Below, in pieces: positions 34,332-45,300 of a stretch of DNA of 64,000 nt. The position numbers and the translations under genes are program-made. The stretch comes from Paracamarosporium sp. OC-R06-R3 (lineage: Eukaryota > Ascomycota > Dothideomycetes > Pleosporales > Didymosphaeriaceae), in assembly GCA_019828545.1 (NCBI GenBank), contig JACVRA010000154.1, forward strand, positions 186,001 to 250,000. Reading direction: 5' to 3'. Each line of letters begins with the position of its first letter. The stretch's first letter is position 1. A model generated the notes under the pieces. It did no database searches. It had not been told where the DNA came from and saw nothing but the letters and a program-made list of their open reading frames with translations.

Positions 34332-35367
34332 ATGTGGTCTGTTTTCGCTCTGTTATGCCTTCTTTCTTGCCTTCTACAAGGAGCAAATGCAGATTCCGTA
34401 TACGCGAATAAAAGCAGCTTCCTCTACAACCACCAATGGATCCCCGCCGCACTCATACCCAACGCCTCTCGCAGCCCTTGCCCGATGCTGAACACGCTCG
34501 CGAACCATGGTTTCCTTGCAAGAGACGGTCGCAATATCACAAAGGCTGATTTCAATAACGCACAGGTAGAGGCTTTGAATTTTGACTACCACCTTGCTTC
34601 CGGTAAGAGAAATCAAAACATCGTTGTCTATTCTGCAAGTCATTTTCCATCTGACTCTTTCCATACAATCTGGCCATCATTAAAAAGAAGGACGTTGAAT
34701 CGTGTACCCCGAAGCATCACAAGTTATATACCTTTCCAAACCGCCTACCGCGCACAATACTTACACCGCTCATTCCCTATAAACAACACATACTAACACT
34801 ATCCCCCCAACACCAGGCACCACCAACGCCATGGTCGCCAAACTCGGCACCCCCAAAAACACAAGCACCACCTTCACCCTAGAAGACTTCTCCTCGCACA
34901 ACCACACCGAACACGACGCCTCCGTCACCCGCCTCGACATCCTCCAAGGCTCAGTCTCAGACGTCGACCCCGGCCTCGTATCCCTCTTCCTAGACGACTC
35001 CCCAACCTCCTACATCACCGCCTGCACAATCGGCCTCACCCGCGTCCGCCGCGAATACGAAAGCATATTCATTGGCAGCCCCAGACTCTCAGAAGCGTTC
35101 ACCACATTCGCACGCCTAGAGTCGTCCTTCATACCGCTGGTCTTCGGTGTGGCAGCCGGATCGGATCCGAATGAGCGGAGGGCGCCGAAGGAGCAGCTCA
35201 AGGAGTGGTTGAACGAGGAGCGGTTCCCGGTTGATCAGGGGTTTCAACGGCCGGTGGAAGTGCTGACGAGTGAGTTGCAGGATGGGCTTATTGCGGGGAT
35301 CAAGCAGGCTTATGAGGTGTATTTGAATGTTACGGAGGTGCTTTTTCCGTATTTGGAGCAGCTTTAG
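34332..35367 (+). CDS. Secreted heme-thiolate peroxygenase/chloroperoxidase (short-type UPO-like)
   Basis: A 273-residue secreted heme enzyme of the chloroperoxidase / unspecific peroxygenase family, which uses hydrogen peroxide to halogenate or oxygenate organic substrates. Exons are 34332-34602 and 34817-35367. The 214-nt intron is long for this window but its GTAAGA donor, CCAG acceptor and phase all fit. A signal peptide is clear (MWSVFALLCLLSCLLQGANA). The proximal heme ligand is Cys50 in the family motif PCPMLNTLANHGF. The distal EHD motif is at 122-124 (EHDASVTRLD), which marks the short-UPO/CPO group. Several NxS/T sequons (NKS, NAS, NIT, NHT, NTS, NVT) predict glycosylation. Length fits short UPOs. 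The natural substrate cannot be read from the sequence. Confidence 0.9.
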
Positions 35368-35846
35368 GAGACGGATGGGCTGGATTCAAGGAAGAGGCTG
35401 GGGGGGTTTAGCGGGAGGTTTCTCCTTGGCTGCCATGGTTGCTGGAGCAAAGTCGAGGGTGTCACTGCGGGAAATAACTTCCGCGAATAATCCTATAAGA
35501 GCTGGTGACAAGGTACTGAAAGGAACTTATGAAGGCTATACAGTAGCAAGGCTAGATACCTACAAATGGCTGGTGCTCATCGTGTATACACTATGTGTTG
35601 AAGCGAATATCACTTGTCGAAAGGTGAAAAACTTAGGATTAATTATTATTACCAATGTCTGGACCCCGCAATACTGCTTGAGTTACATCAACCGTAGACT
35701 TGCTTTCCGAAAAGCAGTCTGGTTTACTAGCTAGGATTGTGACCCATACCTCCCTCAATCGCTCTCTCAACCACAAGATCTGTAACGGTCAGCTTTGGCG
35801 GTGCAATAATGTAGGAGACACACATATACTTGTTGGGACACGATGT
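35368..35846. other. Intergenic
   Basis: Unique sequence between the peroxygenase stop and the end of the open frame that follows the minus-strand unknown gene. I see no convincing gene; a 135-codon plus-strand frame overlapping the peroxygenase end has no recognisable feature. Confidence 0.5.
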
Positions 35847-36059
35847 CTACCGATTATCAGTATGATAACCTCGACTCGGCGTCGACCCTTGTGCACGTCG
35901 CTGGTCTGCCCTCACTAGATCTGTAGCGTCGGACATCAGGTCCGTTACGATTGACACATTCGGCCCCGCGAAGCCACCATCGATATAACGGCCATTACAT
36001 TCGATAGTGATACTATGATCTCCATTGCTCATCAGTGTTGCCGTGACATTTACCGTTAC

Positions 36060-36801
36060 CTAATCCTGGCTGCCTGACTCCGGCTTTGTCCACATCTGCA
36101 TCGTATTGGATTGTAACTTCAGCGGAGCGACTGTATACTCGTTATTGGCGGTCCTTCCAGAAGGTAAAGTAGCCGTCGGTTGATAGCGTTGTGCTCTCCT
36201 GCGCAAACTAACCCGCCGAAGAGCCCGTTCTCTGTCCGCATTGTAGCGTTGGCGGACGGCCTCGTTGTACGACGGTGGTGCAGGAGGCGAGTCTAAAAGC
36301 TCAAGTGTAAGTGACGGGAAGCGATCGAGTGGTTCCCAGATGCTTGAATCTGCGATTGGGGATCGAAGTGGAGAGCTTGAACGCCGATCCGCTGCCGACC
36401 TGTGGAGAACTCTTGGATTTGGTAGAAAAGCTTGCATATTTCCGAACGAGGAGTCTATTTGGAACGGATCTTCAGGTGTCGAGCTGCGTGGTCGCGACGC
36501 CGACACAACGAATCGTCCCTTATCCCGCAAGATCTGGGCCATCTTCCCGGCTACGCTTTCGTGAAGAGCCTTGTAGCCGTGTACGTCAGGTTCTTCCGTG
36601 AACGCTACAAGCTGACGCGAGATGTCGTTTGAGGCTTCTTCGATTGAGGCGTATGTATTTCTAAGCTGGACTTCATCGACGTAGTCGGGTGGATAACCTA
36701 CAATGATTAAGCCTATACGTCTTGGAGAGAGAATTGCACATACAAGTAGCCGCCGTGCTCCATGCATAGGCTATGTCTGAGAATGGCGGTGACCCATTCA
36801 T
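36060..36801 (-). CDS. Unknown protein with PPxY-like motifs
   Basis: I do not recognise this 231-residue protein. Exons are 36744-36801 and 36060-36697. The 46-nt intron has a GTATGT donor, a GCTTAAT branch and a GTAG acceptor, and it joins MNGSPPFSDIAYAWSTAAT to CYPPDYVDEVQ in frame. Two PPxY-like or PPxxY-like motifs are visible (YPPDYVDEV near residue 21 and PPAPPSYNEAV near 160), which could bind WW domains of Rsp5-like ubiquitin ligases or related proteins. The centre is Ser/Arg/Pro-rich, and a basic stretch (RALRRVSLRRRAQRY) follows the second motif. There is no signal peptide or membrane segment. The same frame stays open for 70 codons beyond the stop, so the C-terminus is uncertain. 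Confidence 0.55.
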
Positions 36802-37236
36802 GATGACTGGTATGACGTCTAAGAATGGTAGCGAGGTGTAGTCAAAATGCGCGAACGAAGAAGCGGGTGAGTGTGAGTGTATTTTAAAAAGGTACTACGC
36901 TGGTTGGAAAGGTATCGGTTACCTCACGGCAGCTCTTACCTGCACCGGTTGAGAGTGGCTACTGCCATGGGTCGCTCCGTCTCATGTCTTACTTTGAGTT
37001 ATGTGAAACGTGATTGACCTGTACAGAAGGTTATACAAGCACACAGAAGTACTTTTGAATACCTGCCGTCGTTCCTACAATAACAGACGCATGTTGTCAA
37101 ATTTCGGATTGAGAGAAGGCGCTGATTGTAGACTACGCCATGCAAAGTTATACTAACAGGAAATAACATACAAGCCCAATGCTACGGAAGTCTAGTTATT
37201 TCGAGACTCCCTGAGATGATCAATATACGACAGACC
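36802..37236. other. Intergenic
   Basis: Spacer of 435 nt containing the promoter of the minus-strand unknown gene and the 3' flank of the V-ATPase gene. I see no gene in it. Confidence 0.5.
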
Positions 37237-38790
37237 TCATCGCACTGGTAGATCCTTCGACTCGAAGCTGTAGCGCAGCCATTCCCCAACGGCCCTCAAG
37301 CTTTCCCATCGCACACTCTCGTCTGCTTCCTGCATGAGTGCCATCACTCTGCCCTTCAGACCCAGTTTTTCAAGTTGATATCGCTTCTCTGGAACCTCCT
37401 TGACCAAGCAAGCGACGTCGTTGCACCCGATGGCTAATACCTGCTTGTCATTGTCCCATGGCTTGTCAAGGATCTCGGCCAATTTCCGCGGGAGTTCACC
37501 CTTGTTGTCTTCGAGGATGCGACGCGCGTTATCGCGCCAGAAGTCTGGGCTACGGTGAGGTGGAGACCAGCGCAGGTGACCGGACCGGAGCTCGGCAGCG
37601 TATTCGTCAAAAGTCGTTTGGGTCGTGGTGTATTCCTCGAGCAAGTCGTTGAGGGCTTTGAGGTCCTCAAGCGCATCCTCGTCTGTCAAATGGCGAGACT
37701 TGAGTGTCGAAAGGAGTGTTGGTAAGCGCGCGAGAACTGCGGCCGGGAGTAGGGTTTGTCGGTTCGAGGTAAGGAGATTCAGGAGAGTCGACAGGAGCAG
37801 ACGGGTGGTCTTCTCCTTCGGCGATATGCGAAGGAGGTGAGTGTATAGCATAACAATATCGTGTTCGCTGAACAATGTTAGTCGCTAGGCTGCCTTAGGA
37901 GCTCGGGTATCATACTCTTGTAGCCCGTCGCCGACCAGCTCTCCCTCGAAGCTCAGCTGCCATATGACCAGCAAGACATGGTAGAGCAACTGTAATCCGA
38001 CTCCTCCGGTAAGCCCCTCCGGTACGCTGCGGATGCTCCCTGCTGCACCACTCCGTAGGGACGAGTCTTGGTCTTTACTAGCGCCAGATGCCGCCGTGAG
38101 GATATCTATCAGTGGGTTGAGCGTCTCTTTCCTCTGCTTCCAGAACAGTTGCCTCGATTTATTGTTTCGCAGCACGGCTGAGTATTCCTGAACAGCGATG
38201 TCTTGAAGACCTGCATCTTGGCTCTTAGCGAGGGTGGAGAGGTAATTATACAGTTGAGGCAGAGCTTCGTCTATCTGCGAGGAAGTCTTTGTAGAATGAC
38301 CCAGAGCATATGATAGGAACTTGGAGAGGACGGAGGATGTGAGCAAGGGTATCGTGTCCTCGGCGTTGGAGCCAGCTTTGAGAAGCGGGAGGAAGGGCTT
38401 GAAGGGCGTGGGGTGCTGGATGAGAGCTTCTGTAAGGGCAGGAATATCTATGCTGCCGTTAGTCGTGGGTCGTTCTACGCAACAATAGTACATACCATTT
38501 ATGAGATCCTCAGTCAGCACCAACATGTACTGCACAATATCCTGGCGTTTCGCTGCGGCCTCGAAGATGCTCTGCGATCCGTTTCCGCCCAACAGCAGCG
38601 TCACGAAGCTCTGCACATCGCCTTCGACTTTGTTCTTTCGCTCTTCCTTGCGCACCTTATCGATTGACTTGATTTTCTGGAGATCGGTATCTGTGATGGT
38701 CTTCGCCCGCATTGCACCTTCCCATGATATTGGCCGTGTGCGAATGTTGGCCTGGATCGTAAATAGGTACGCCGGCGGGTCGAGCGACAT
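37237..38790 (-). CDS. VMA13: V-type ATPase subunit H
   Basis: A 485-residue subunit of the peripheral V1 sector, which activates the vacuolar proton pump and inhibits free V1. Exons are 38496-38790, 37916-38447 and 37237-37867. Both introns are 48 nt with GTATGT/GTATGA donors. Splicing restores LIND-IPALTEALI and GDGLQD-EHDIVMLYTHLL. The protein is all-helical, built of HEAT/armadillo-like repeats in the long N-terminal part. The conserved C-terminal domain contains SPDFWRDNARRILE, followed by LAIGCNDVACLVKEVP and WESLRAVGEWLRYSF. Length agrees with fungal Vma13 (about 480). Without splicing this appears as two separate frames. It is divergent from Dis3 across 443 nt. Confidence 0.94.
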
Positions 38791-39233
38791 GATTGCGGAG
38801 CTCCCAATAGGTGCGGCTGGAATAAGACTGCCCGCGTAAGGGCGAGGGATGCGATGCTGCAGCTGGGGGTTGTTGCTTCTGGTGCTATCACAGCCCGCCG
38901 AGCTGCACGAGGAGCGTCATTGGGGAGCTTGGACCACTTGAGCTCGCACCTCACGCTGTCTTGTTCTATGCGCGTTGAAAACAACTTCGAAGCGACTCAG
39001 CCCGTTGAAACCGCATCTTGGCCAGTCCAGAATATGAACCAGTCTTCAAGTAGCGATCTTTTTGCTTGAACAATCTCAATCATTGGGTAACATCTTCAGT
39101 CGCAAGTCGTGCTTTCCGTTTCTAGCCTAGCTCCATTCTTGCCTCCAATATCTCTTGGCGAAGCACATTTTCGAACAAGCACCTCTTTTTCCTACCACCT
39201 CCGCCAATACCCCATCGACGCCGTAAAGAAAAC
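38791..39233. promoter_or_regulatory. Divergent promoter VMA13 / DIS3
   Basis: Spacer of 443 nt between the two start codons. A CATTGGGT (inverted CCAAT-like) element lies near 39080. The part next to DIS3 (about 39120-39220) is pyrimidine-rich, as in many fungal 5' leaders. I see no gene in it. Confidence 0.5.
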
Positions 39234-42200
39234 ATGGAGTACTTCAGTCTGAAGCGCTCCACTGCAGCTGACCGAGGAGGCCCCAATCTGTCGAGCAAGG
39301 TCTACGTGCGCTCGACAAAGAGTGGCAAGGTTCAAAAGATTGTTAGAGAGCTATATTTACGAAAGGACATCCCGTGTTCTTCAAATCTTTGCAGAGCGTG
39401 CTTGTCGATCGCACCTACGGATTTTAGCCAGAAAGGTAGGAATTTCTGGTTCACGTGATAAACCCCAGCTAACCCGAATAGCCACACCTTTTGTGCTCTC
39501 AGATACGCCCGCTGGATCGAAGAACTACCCGAACGGACAGTATCTCGTACCTGATACAAATGCGTTTCTCACTGGAATGGACCTTTTCGAAGTGGAGACT
39601 GCATTTCACGACGTAATCATTTTGCAAACTGTTCTTGAGGAAGTCAAGAACCGCTCATTACCGCTCTATCATCGTTTAATCGCCTTGACTAAACACGAGG
39701 GCAAGCGATTCTATGTTTTCTTCAATGAGTTCCGTCAAGAGACCCATGTCCCACGAGAGTCGGGAGAGACTATCAATGACAGGAATGACCGGGCGGTGCG
39801 AAGGGCTGTACAGTGGTACAACGACCACATCAATCAGGCTGTCAAGGCGAGGAGCAAGGCCCAGACGCGCATTCCGACTGTTGTGATGATTACCGATGAC
39901 AGGGATTGTTTACGGAAGGCGAGAGCAGACGAAATTCCATGTAGCACTCGTATGTTGGCACACACGACTGTCAGAAATCCACACTAACATATTACAGTCG
40001 CTGATTTCGTTTTCGGACTCGAGAATGCCGATGAACTATTGGACATGATGAGTGCAGCTCAGGATCAACGAGAAGTACGGTCAAAGAAGACCGAGCTTTT
40101 CTACTCCGAGCACTATACCATCTCGAAGATGATGACAGGCGTCAAAGCAGGTGTCCTGCACCAGGGCATCTTCAACGTTTCACCATACAACTACCTCGAG
40201 GGCTCTGTTCATGTTCCCGCTTTTGATAAGTCCCTACTGGTTCTGGGACGAGAGAACGGAAACCGTGCTGTATCCGGAGATGTTGTCGTTGTTGAGATTC
40301 TTCCGCAGGATCAGTGGAAGGCACCTTCAACCAAGATCATTGAGGAAGAAACCTTGAACAAGAATGATAACCCTGAGATCGAAGACGGCGAGAACATTGT
40401 TTCTGAGAGGGAGCGGAAAGCTTTGCAAGAGGAGGTCAAGCGAGCACACGGTCAGAGCTCCGAGGGCAGGCCACAGCCTACTGCACGTGTCGTCGGCATC
40501 GTTAAGCGGAACTGGAGACAGTACGTTGGACACATTGACCGAGATTCCGTTCGTAGTACATCAAAATCGAGCAGACAGCAGCAAATGGTGTTTTTGATAC
40601 CTATGGACAAGCGCATACCGAAAATTAGGATACGCACACGACAAGCCGGAGAGCTTCTTGGTCAGCGAGTACTGGCTACCATAGATTCGTGGGATAGGGA
40701 CTCACGCTATCCAATGGGCCACTTCGTTCGATCACTCGGAGAACTAGAATCGAAGGGTGCAGAGACAGAGGCATTGCTGCTGGAATGGGACGTCCAATAC
40801 AAACCATTCCCGAAGACAGTACTAGATTGCTTACCTGCTGAAGGTCATGACTGGAAAGTGCCAGCAAGCATGGACGATCCAGGCTGGAAGGGCCGTAAGG
40901 ATTTGCGAGATCTCCTAGTGTGCAGTATCGACCCCCCAGGCTGTGTAGACATCGACGACGCACTTCACGCGCGCAAACTCCCCAACGGCAACTTCGAGGT
41001 TGGTGTTCATATTGCAGACGTATCTCACTTCGTCAAGCCCAACAACGCCATGGACAAGGAAGCAAGCCAGCGCGGCACCACCGTCTATTTGGTCGACAAG
41101 CGAATAGACATGTTGCCTATGCTTCTTGGCACAGACCTCTGTTCATTGAAGCCTTACGTAGAGCGCTACGCCTTCTCTGTCCTATGGGAAATCACCCCTG
41201 ATGCCGACATCGTCACATCACAGTTCACCAAATCCGTCATCCGTTCTCGCGAAGCGTTCAGCTACGAGCAAGCACAGATACGTATCGATGATGCTACACA
41301 GCAGGACGAGCTTACGGCCGGTATGCGTACCCTGCTCATGCTCTCAAAGAAGCTCAAGCAAAAGCGTTATGACGCCGGTGCGCTCAACCTCGCCTCACCA
41401 GAAGTGAAGGTGCAGACTGAATCCGAGACCTCCGATCCTGTTGACGTTCAAACCAAGCGCCTCCTTGACACGAACTCGCTGGTTGAAGAATTCATGTTGC
41501 TCGCAAACATTAGTGTTGCAGCCAGGAACTACGAGGCCTTCCCCCAAACTGCTCTTCTACGCCGGCACGGCGCGCCTCCAAAGACAAACTTCGAGGAACT
41601 TGCCAACCAACTAAAAGTAAAGAAAGGTCTTGAGCTTCGCACCGACAGCTCTAAAGCCCTCGCCGACTCGCTAGACACTTGCGTGGAAGAAGGAGAGCCC
41701 TTCTTCAACACCCTCGTCCGCATCATGGCAACCCGTTGCATGATGTCTGCAGAGTACTTCTGCGCAGGCACTCAAGCCTACCCGGAATTCCGCCACTACG
41801 GCCTCGCCTCTGAGATTTACACACATTTCACATCCCCAATCCGACGCTATGCTGACCTCGAAGCACATCGTCAGCTCGCGGCTGCTATCGACTATGAGCC
41901 GCTCGACGCGTCTCTGCACTCTAAATCCAAGCTCGAGGGCGTTTGCAAGAACATCAATGTGCGACACCGTAACGCGCAGATGGCTGGGCGTGCCTCGATC
42001 GAGTACTACGTCGGGCAAGCACTGAAGGGCAAAGACATCACTGAAGATGGATTTGTTATGAAAGTTTTCTCCAACGGATTCGTCGTGTTTGTGCCTCGCT
42101 TTGGCATCGAAAGTTTGATACGGTTACGTGATCTGGCCAATCCAGAGCCGGAAGCGGACTTCGATGCAGAGAATTATGTGCTTAGTGTGAAGGGTAGTGT

Positions 42201-42300
42201 AGGGAGAAATATCGAGCTTTTCGACAAGGTGAAGGTTAGAATCACAGATGAGGTTGAGGAGAGTACAGGGAAGAGGAAGGTTAAGTTGACACTGGTGTGA
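39234..42300 (+). CDS. DIS3: Exosome catalytic ribonuclease Dis3/Rrp44
   Basis: A 990-residue catalytic subunit of the RNA exosome, with 3'-5' exonuclease (RNB) and endonuclease (PIN) activity. Exons are 39234-39435, 39482-39949 and 39998-42300. Introns are 46 and 48 nt with CTAAC branches. The N-terminal CR3 motif reads IPCSSNLCRAC (C-x4-C-x2-C). The PIN domain has VPDTNAF and ITDDRDC acidic residues. Cold-shock domains follow from about residue 255. The RNB domain has CVDIDDALHARKL with clustered aspartates that bind magnesium, and the HFTSPIRRYADL motif is near residue 830. An S1 domain ends the protein. All expected domains are present and length is normal. The start MEYFSLKRS is consistent with related proteins. 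Confidence 0.96.
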
Positions 42301-45300
42301 GGGATGTATCCTAGTTGATCTCACGAAAGTGGATGAGATATGCATGCATAGATTTTAATTGAGAGAATCACCCGAAAGTATATATGAACCAGGACAGCAG
42401 ATGCTCGCATCGTGGGTCATTTCAATAAACAGAAAGTTTGATGGTTCACAGCATCTTCATCACAGATGCCGCGTGAACAGTCGGTGACTGATGCTGGCAA
42501 GCATTTCCTCCAGCCATCCTGTGAGACACTTTCATAGGAGAAAGTCTAACTTAGTGCCCAGCAGTCATCCTTGCGTTTTCGAATAGCCATGACTAGATCC
42601 ATCACCGGTGCATGCTTTGTTGGCATCCCTAGTCTACAAACGATCTACGTTGACCCATGTAAGATATCGAGACAATACCAGATACCCTGGATCCATTGCA
42701 CCCACAACCTTTTACCAAACCGCATACACATTTTAGGGTAGAATATCCGGCCCCAGGATGTCACTACAGCAAGCCACACAAGGATCCAATTACCTTCCCC
42801 GACTCATATAAAAATATCGTCGCATGCCTCGGCAACACGCAAAAGCTCAACATGAGGAGAAGGTCGGACGAGGCTGAGACAAACATAACGTGAGACAACA
42901 TTCGCGAAGAAGCAAAGTCTGAGACAATGCCCCAAGGCACTTCGGTTCACGAACCCGAACCCAACTTCTTCGGGATTGACGACGACTCGGTCGGTCAGAA
43001 GTTTTTTCTTTTTCTTTTCTTTTCCTCTCTTTTCGTGGTTCCGACCGTTTGACGGTCCGCACGAGTCGTGCAAAGGCGGCGGGCTGGCTTGAAGCCAGTG
43101 GTTCCCAGGCGTTCTTCGACGCCAACACGAAATACGGTACGGTAGAGGCCCAACGATCAAGACGAGCTCAATTTGCTTTTTACAACGTCAGCTGCGGAAT
43201 CTTCGATCGAGCTGAAGGAATACGGAGGTTGCATGCTCACTCGCATATATCCCGTAAAAGCAAAGATAGTTTTAAATTCATAGGCTTACGATTTTCGGCC
43301 ACGATGTTTGATCTTATCCTACATTCTGAAGGACCTCAATGGATCATCGCATGTTCACCATACAAAGCAGAACGAACTTCCCACCATCCCAAACAAGCCC
43401 CCAATGCGAACAAACACACTTCCCTGCCATGCCACAACGGCCCCCTCCTAAAAGTTAAGCCACCCAACGCCACGTCGGCAAACCTACGTAAAGCAGCACC
43501 CGCCGCCCGTTTACTACCAAACTTCGCCCCAACACTAAACTTTACAGCATACGTTTCTGTACCATGGTTTTTCATGTTCCTTGTTCGGCGTTACTATCCC
43601 GCTAGGGTCGGTGCTTATGTGAAGTTTTGTCGGAGAAGCGCCGCTTCGTGCAGCCGGTTACGCATTGTGTTGCTTGCACTGCATTGTAGGCGTGGTTGTA
43701 CGAATGTTAGTATACGACTGTGCGGGTGGAGTGGTGTGTGGGATGGATGGTATAGAGCGCATGGAAGTGGATATGCGGGATATAGATGCTGCATGAGGTG
43801 GTAATGCTGCATAGGTGGGTGTGCGGGGATGTGCGTGCGAGTTATCGCGGCTAGAGAATGATGATGTCGTTGAGAGGGGGTGCGAAGGGATGGGTATGAC
43901 CCAGGAAGCCGGTATGTCTGATGATCTAACTTAATGTCGAAGTGATTGTGAGTGGAATACGTCGTCAATCACTGGATGTTTAGGACGATCTGATGCATTA
44001 CGGGAAGCCCGGATCCTGCGATATCGTCTGCTTGTCAAGCGTGGCTTTCATAATGTGCTCTAGCCTACGGTGGATTTCTGATTTACCCAAGTCGACAACA
44101 TCACAGTGTGGATCAGAAATCCTCGTAAAATGAACGCCCGAATGTACTGACAAAAGCCACCATCAGCATGTAACAAGTGCAATTCCGGTACAAAGGAAAC
44201 ATCGGAGCCGCCTCTGCACTGATCGCAGCGGTGCGCGCTCACCTGCAACCTGCAAGCCTGCTGCATGAACTATACAACGGCTATTTTGCCTGGCCGTTAG
44301 AACCAAAATGGTGGAGATCGATATATTGAGACATCCCACGCCAAGCGTCATATTGAATGAGGGGTGATACGAGGCCGCATTATCAAGTGCGGACTCGCGC
44401 GAGGAGAAGTGAACGCGCCCGAGAACGGAAACTTGAGTTATCGGCTGCGTACGGAATCACAAGTCAACTGATACCATCACAGGATGCGTCTTTTTATCCG
44501 ATATTACGCTGATGTGAACGTGGGAGCATGAAAAGCAACGGCGATGATAATGGCTAGGATCGGTATATGAAAGCCACCTATCTGACTGCTGAACGAAGGA
44601 TCCAACAATAGGGGTTAGTTAACGGCCTGGGGTATTCGTAAGCTCCGACATGTAAGGAGCAGAGGTGGGTTAGAAGATGCGCCCGGGAAAGGCCATCTCA
44701 GAGAAGAACATCGCTCGGATGCTTTGGAAGCTAGTTCTACATCTCGTCTTTTGACGGACACAGCTGATGCACGTCAGCCGTGTCTGATCGGTGAAAGGTC
44801 TGCTGATCAACAGAAACATGGAACGCGTCGGAATGCCGATTTGTGACGATACACACGCCGAATATACAATGTGCACACGCAAGCATGGTGTGATATGAAA
44901 TGCGCACCGAGAGGGTGGAGACTTGAGCGGAGTCAAGTGGAGCTCAGCCGGCTTGTCGAGCAGTTCAAAGGGAGCCAGCTCATGATGTACTCCAGGATGC
45001 TTGACCGCAATGTCTGTGTCGGCTCGAACTTCCGAGCAGAATTGAAGTTGCGTCCGTGAAACTCCAAGACATGGGACACGACGGCCTAGATGCTGTCTAA
45101 GCAGTTTTGAGGTAAGACCTCAAGGGTTGGCTTGGGTTCGTGATTGGTGTAAGCGAAGATTTGTTCGCTGCATCCTGCAACAAACTTTCACGACGACCTT
45201 CTGTTTTAATCTAGCCGTGCGCAGCAGCGATGAGTTGGCGTGGCGAAGCTTCAGCCTCACGGGCAGACATCTGGACTCTCTCCAGTGATATTCGAAAGCA

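Noticed and set aside
43049..43804. 251-codon plus-strand frame in the large gap
   Set aside because: It has irregular Arg/Cys/Ser-rich composition without a domain, and the end simply runs through G/T-rich sequence. I keep the interval as a finding but do not call a gene.
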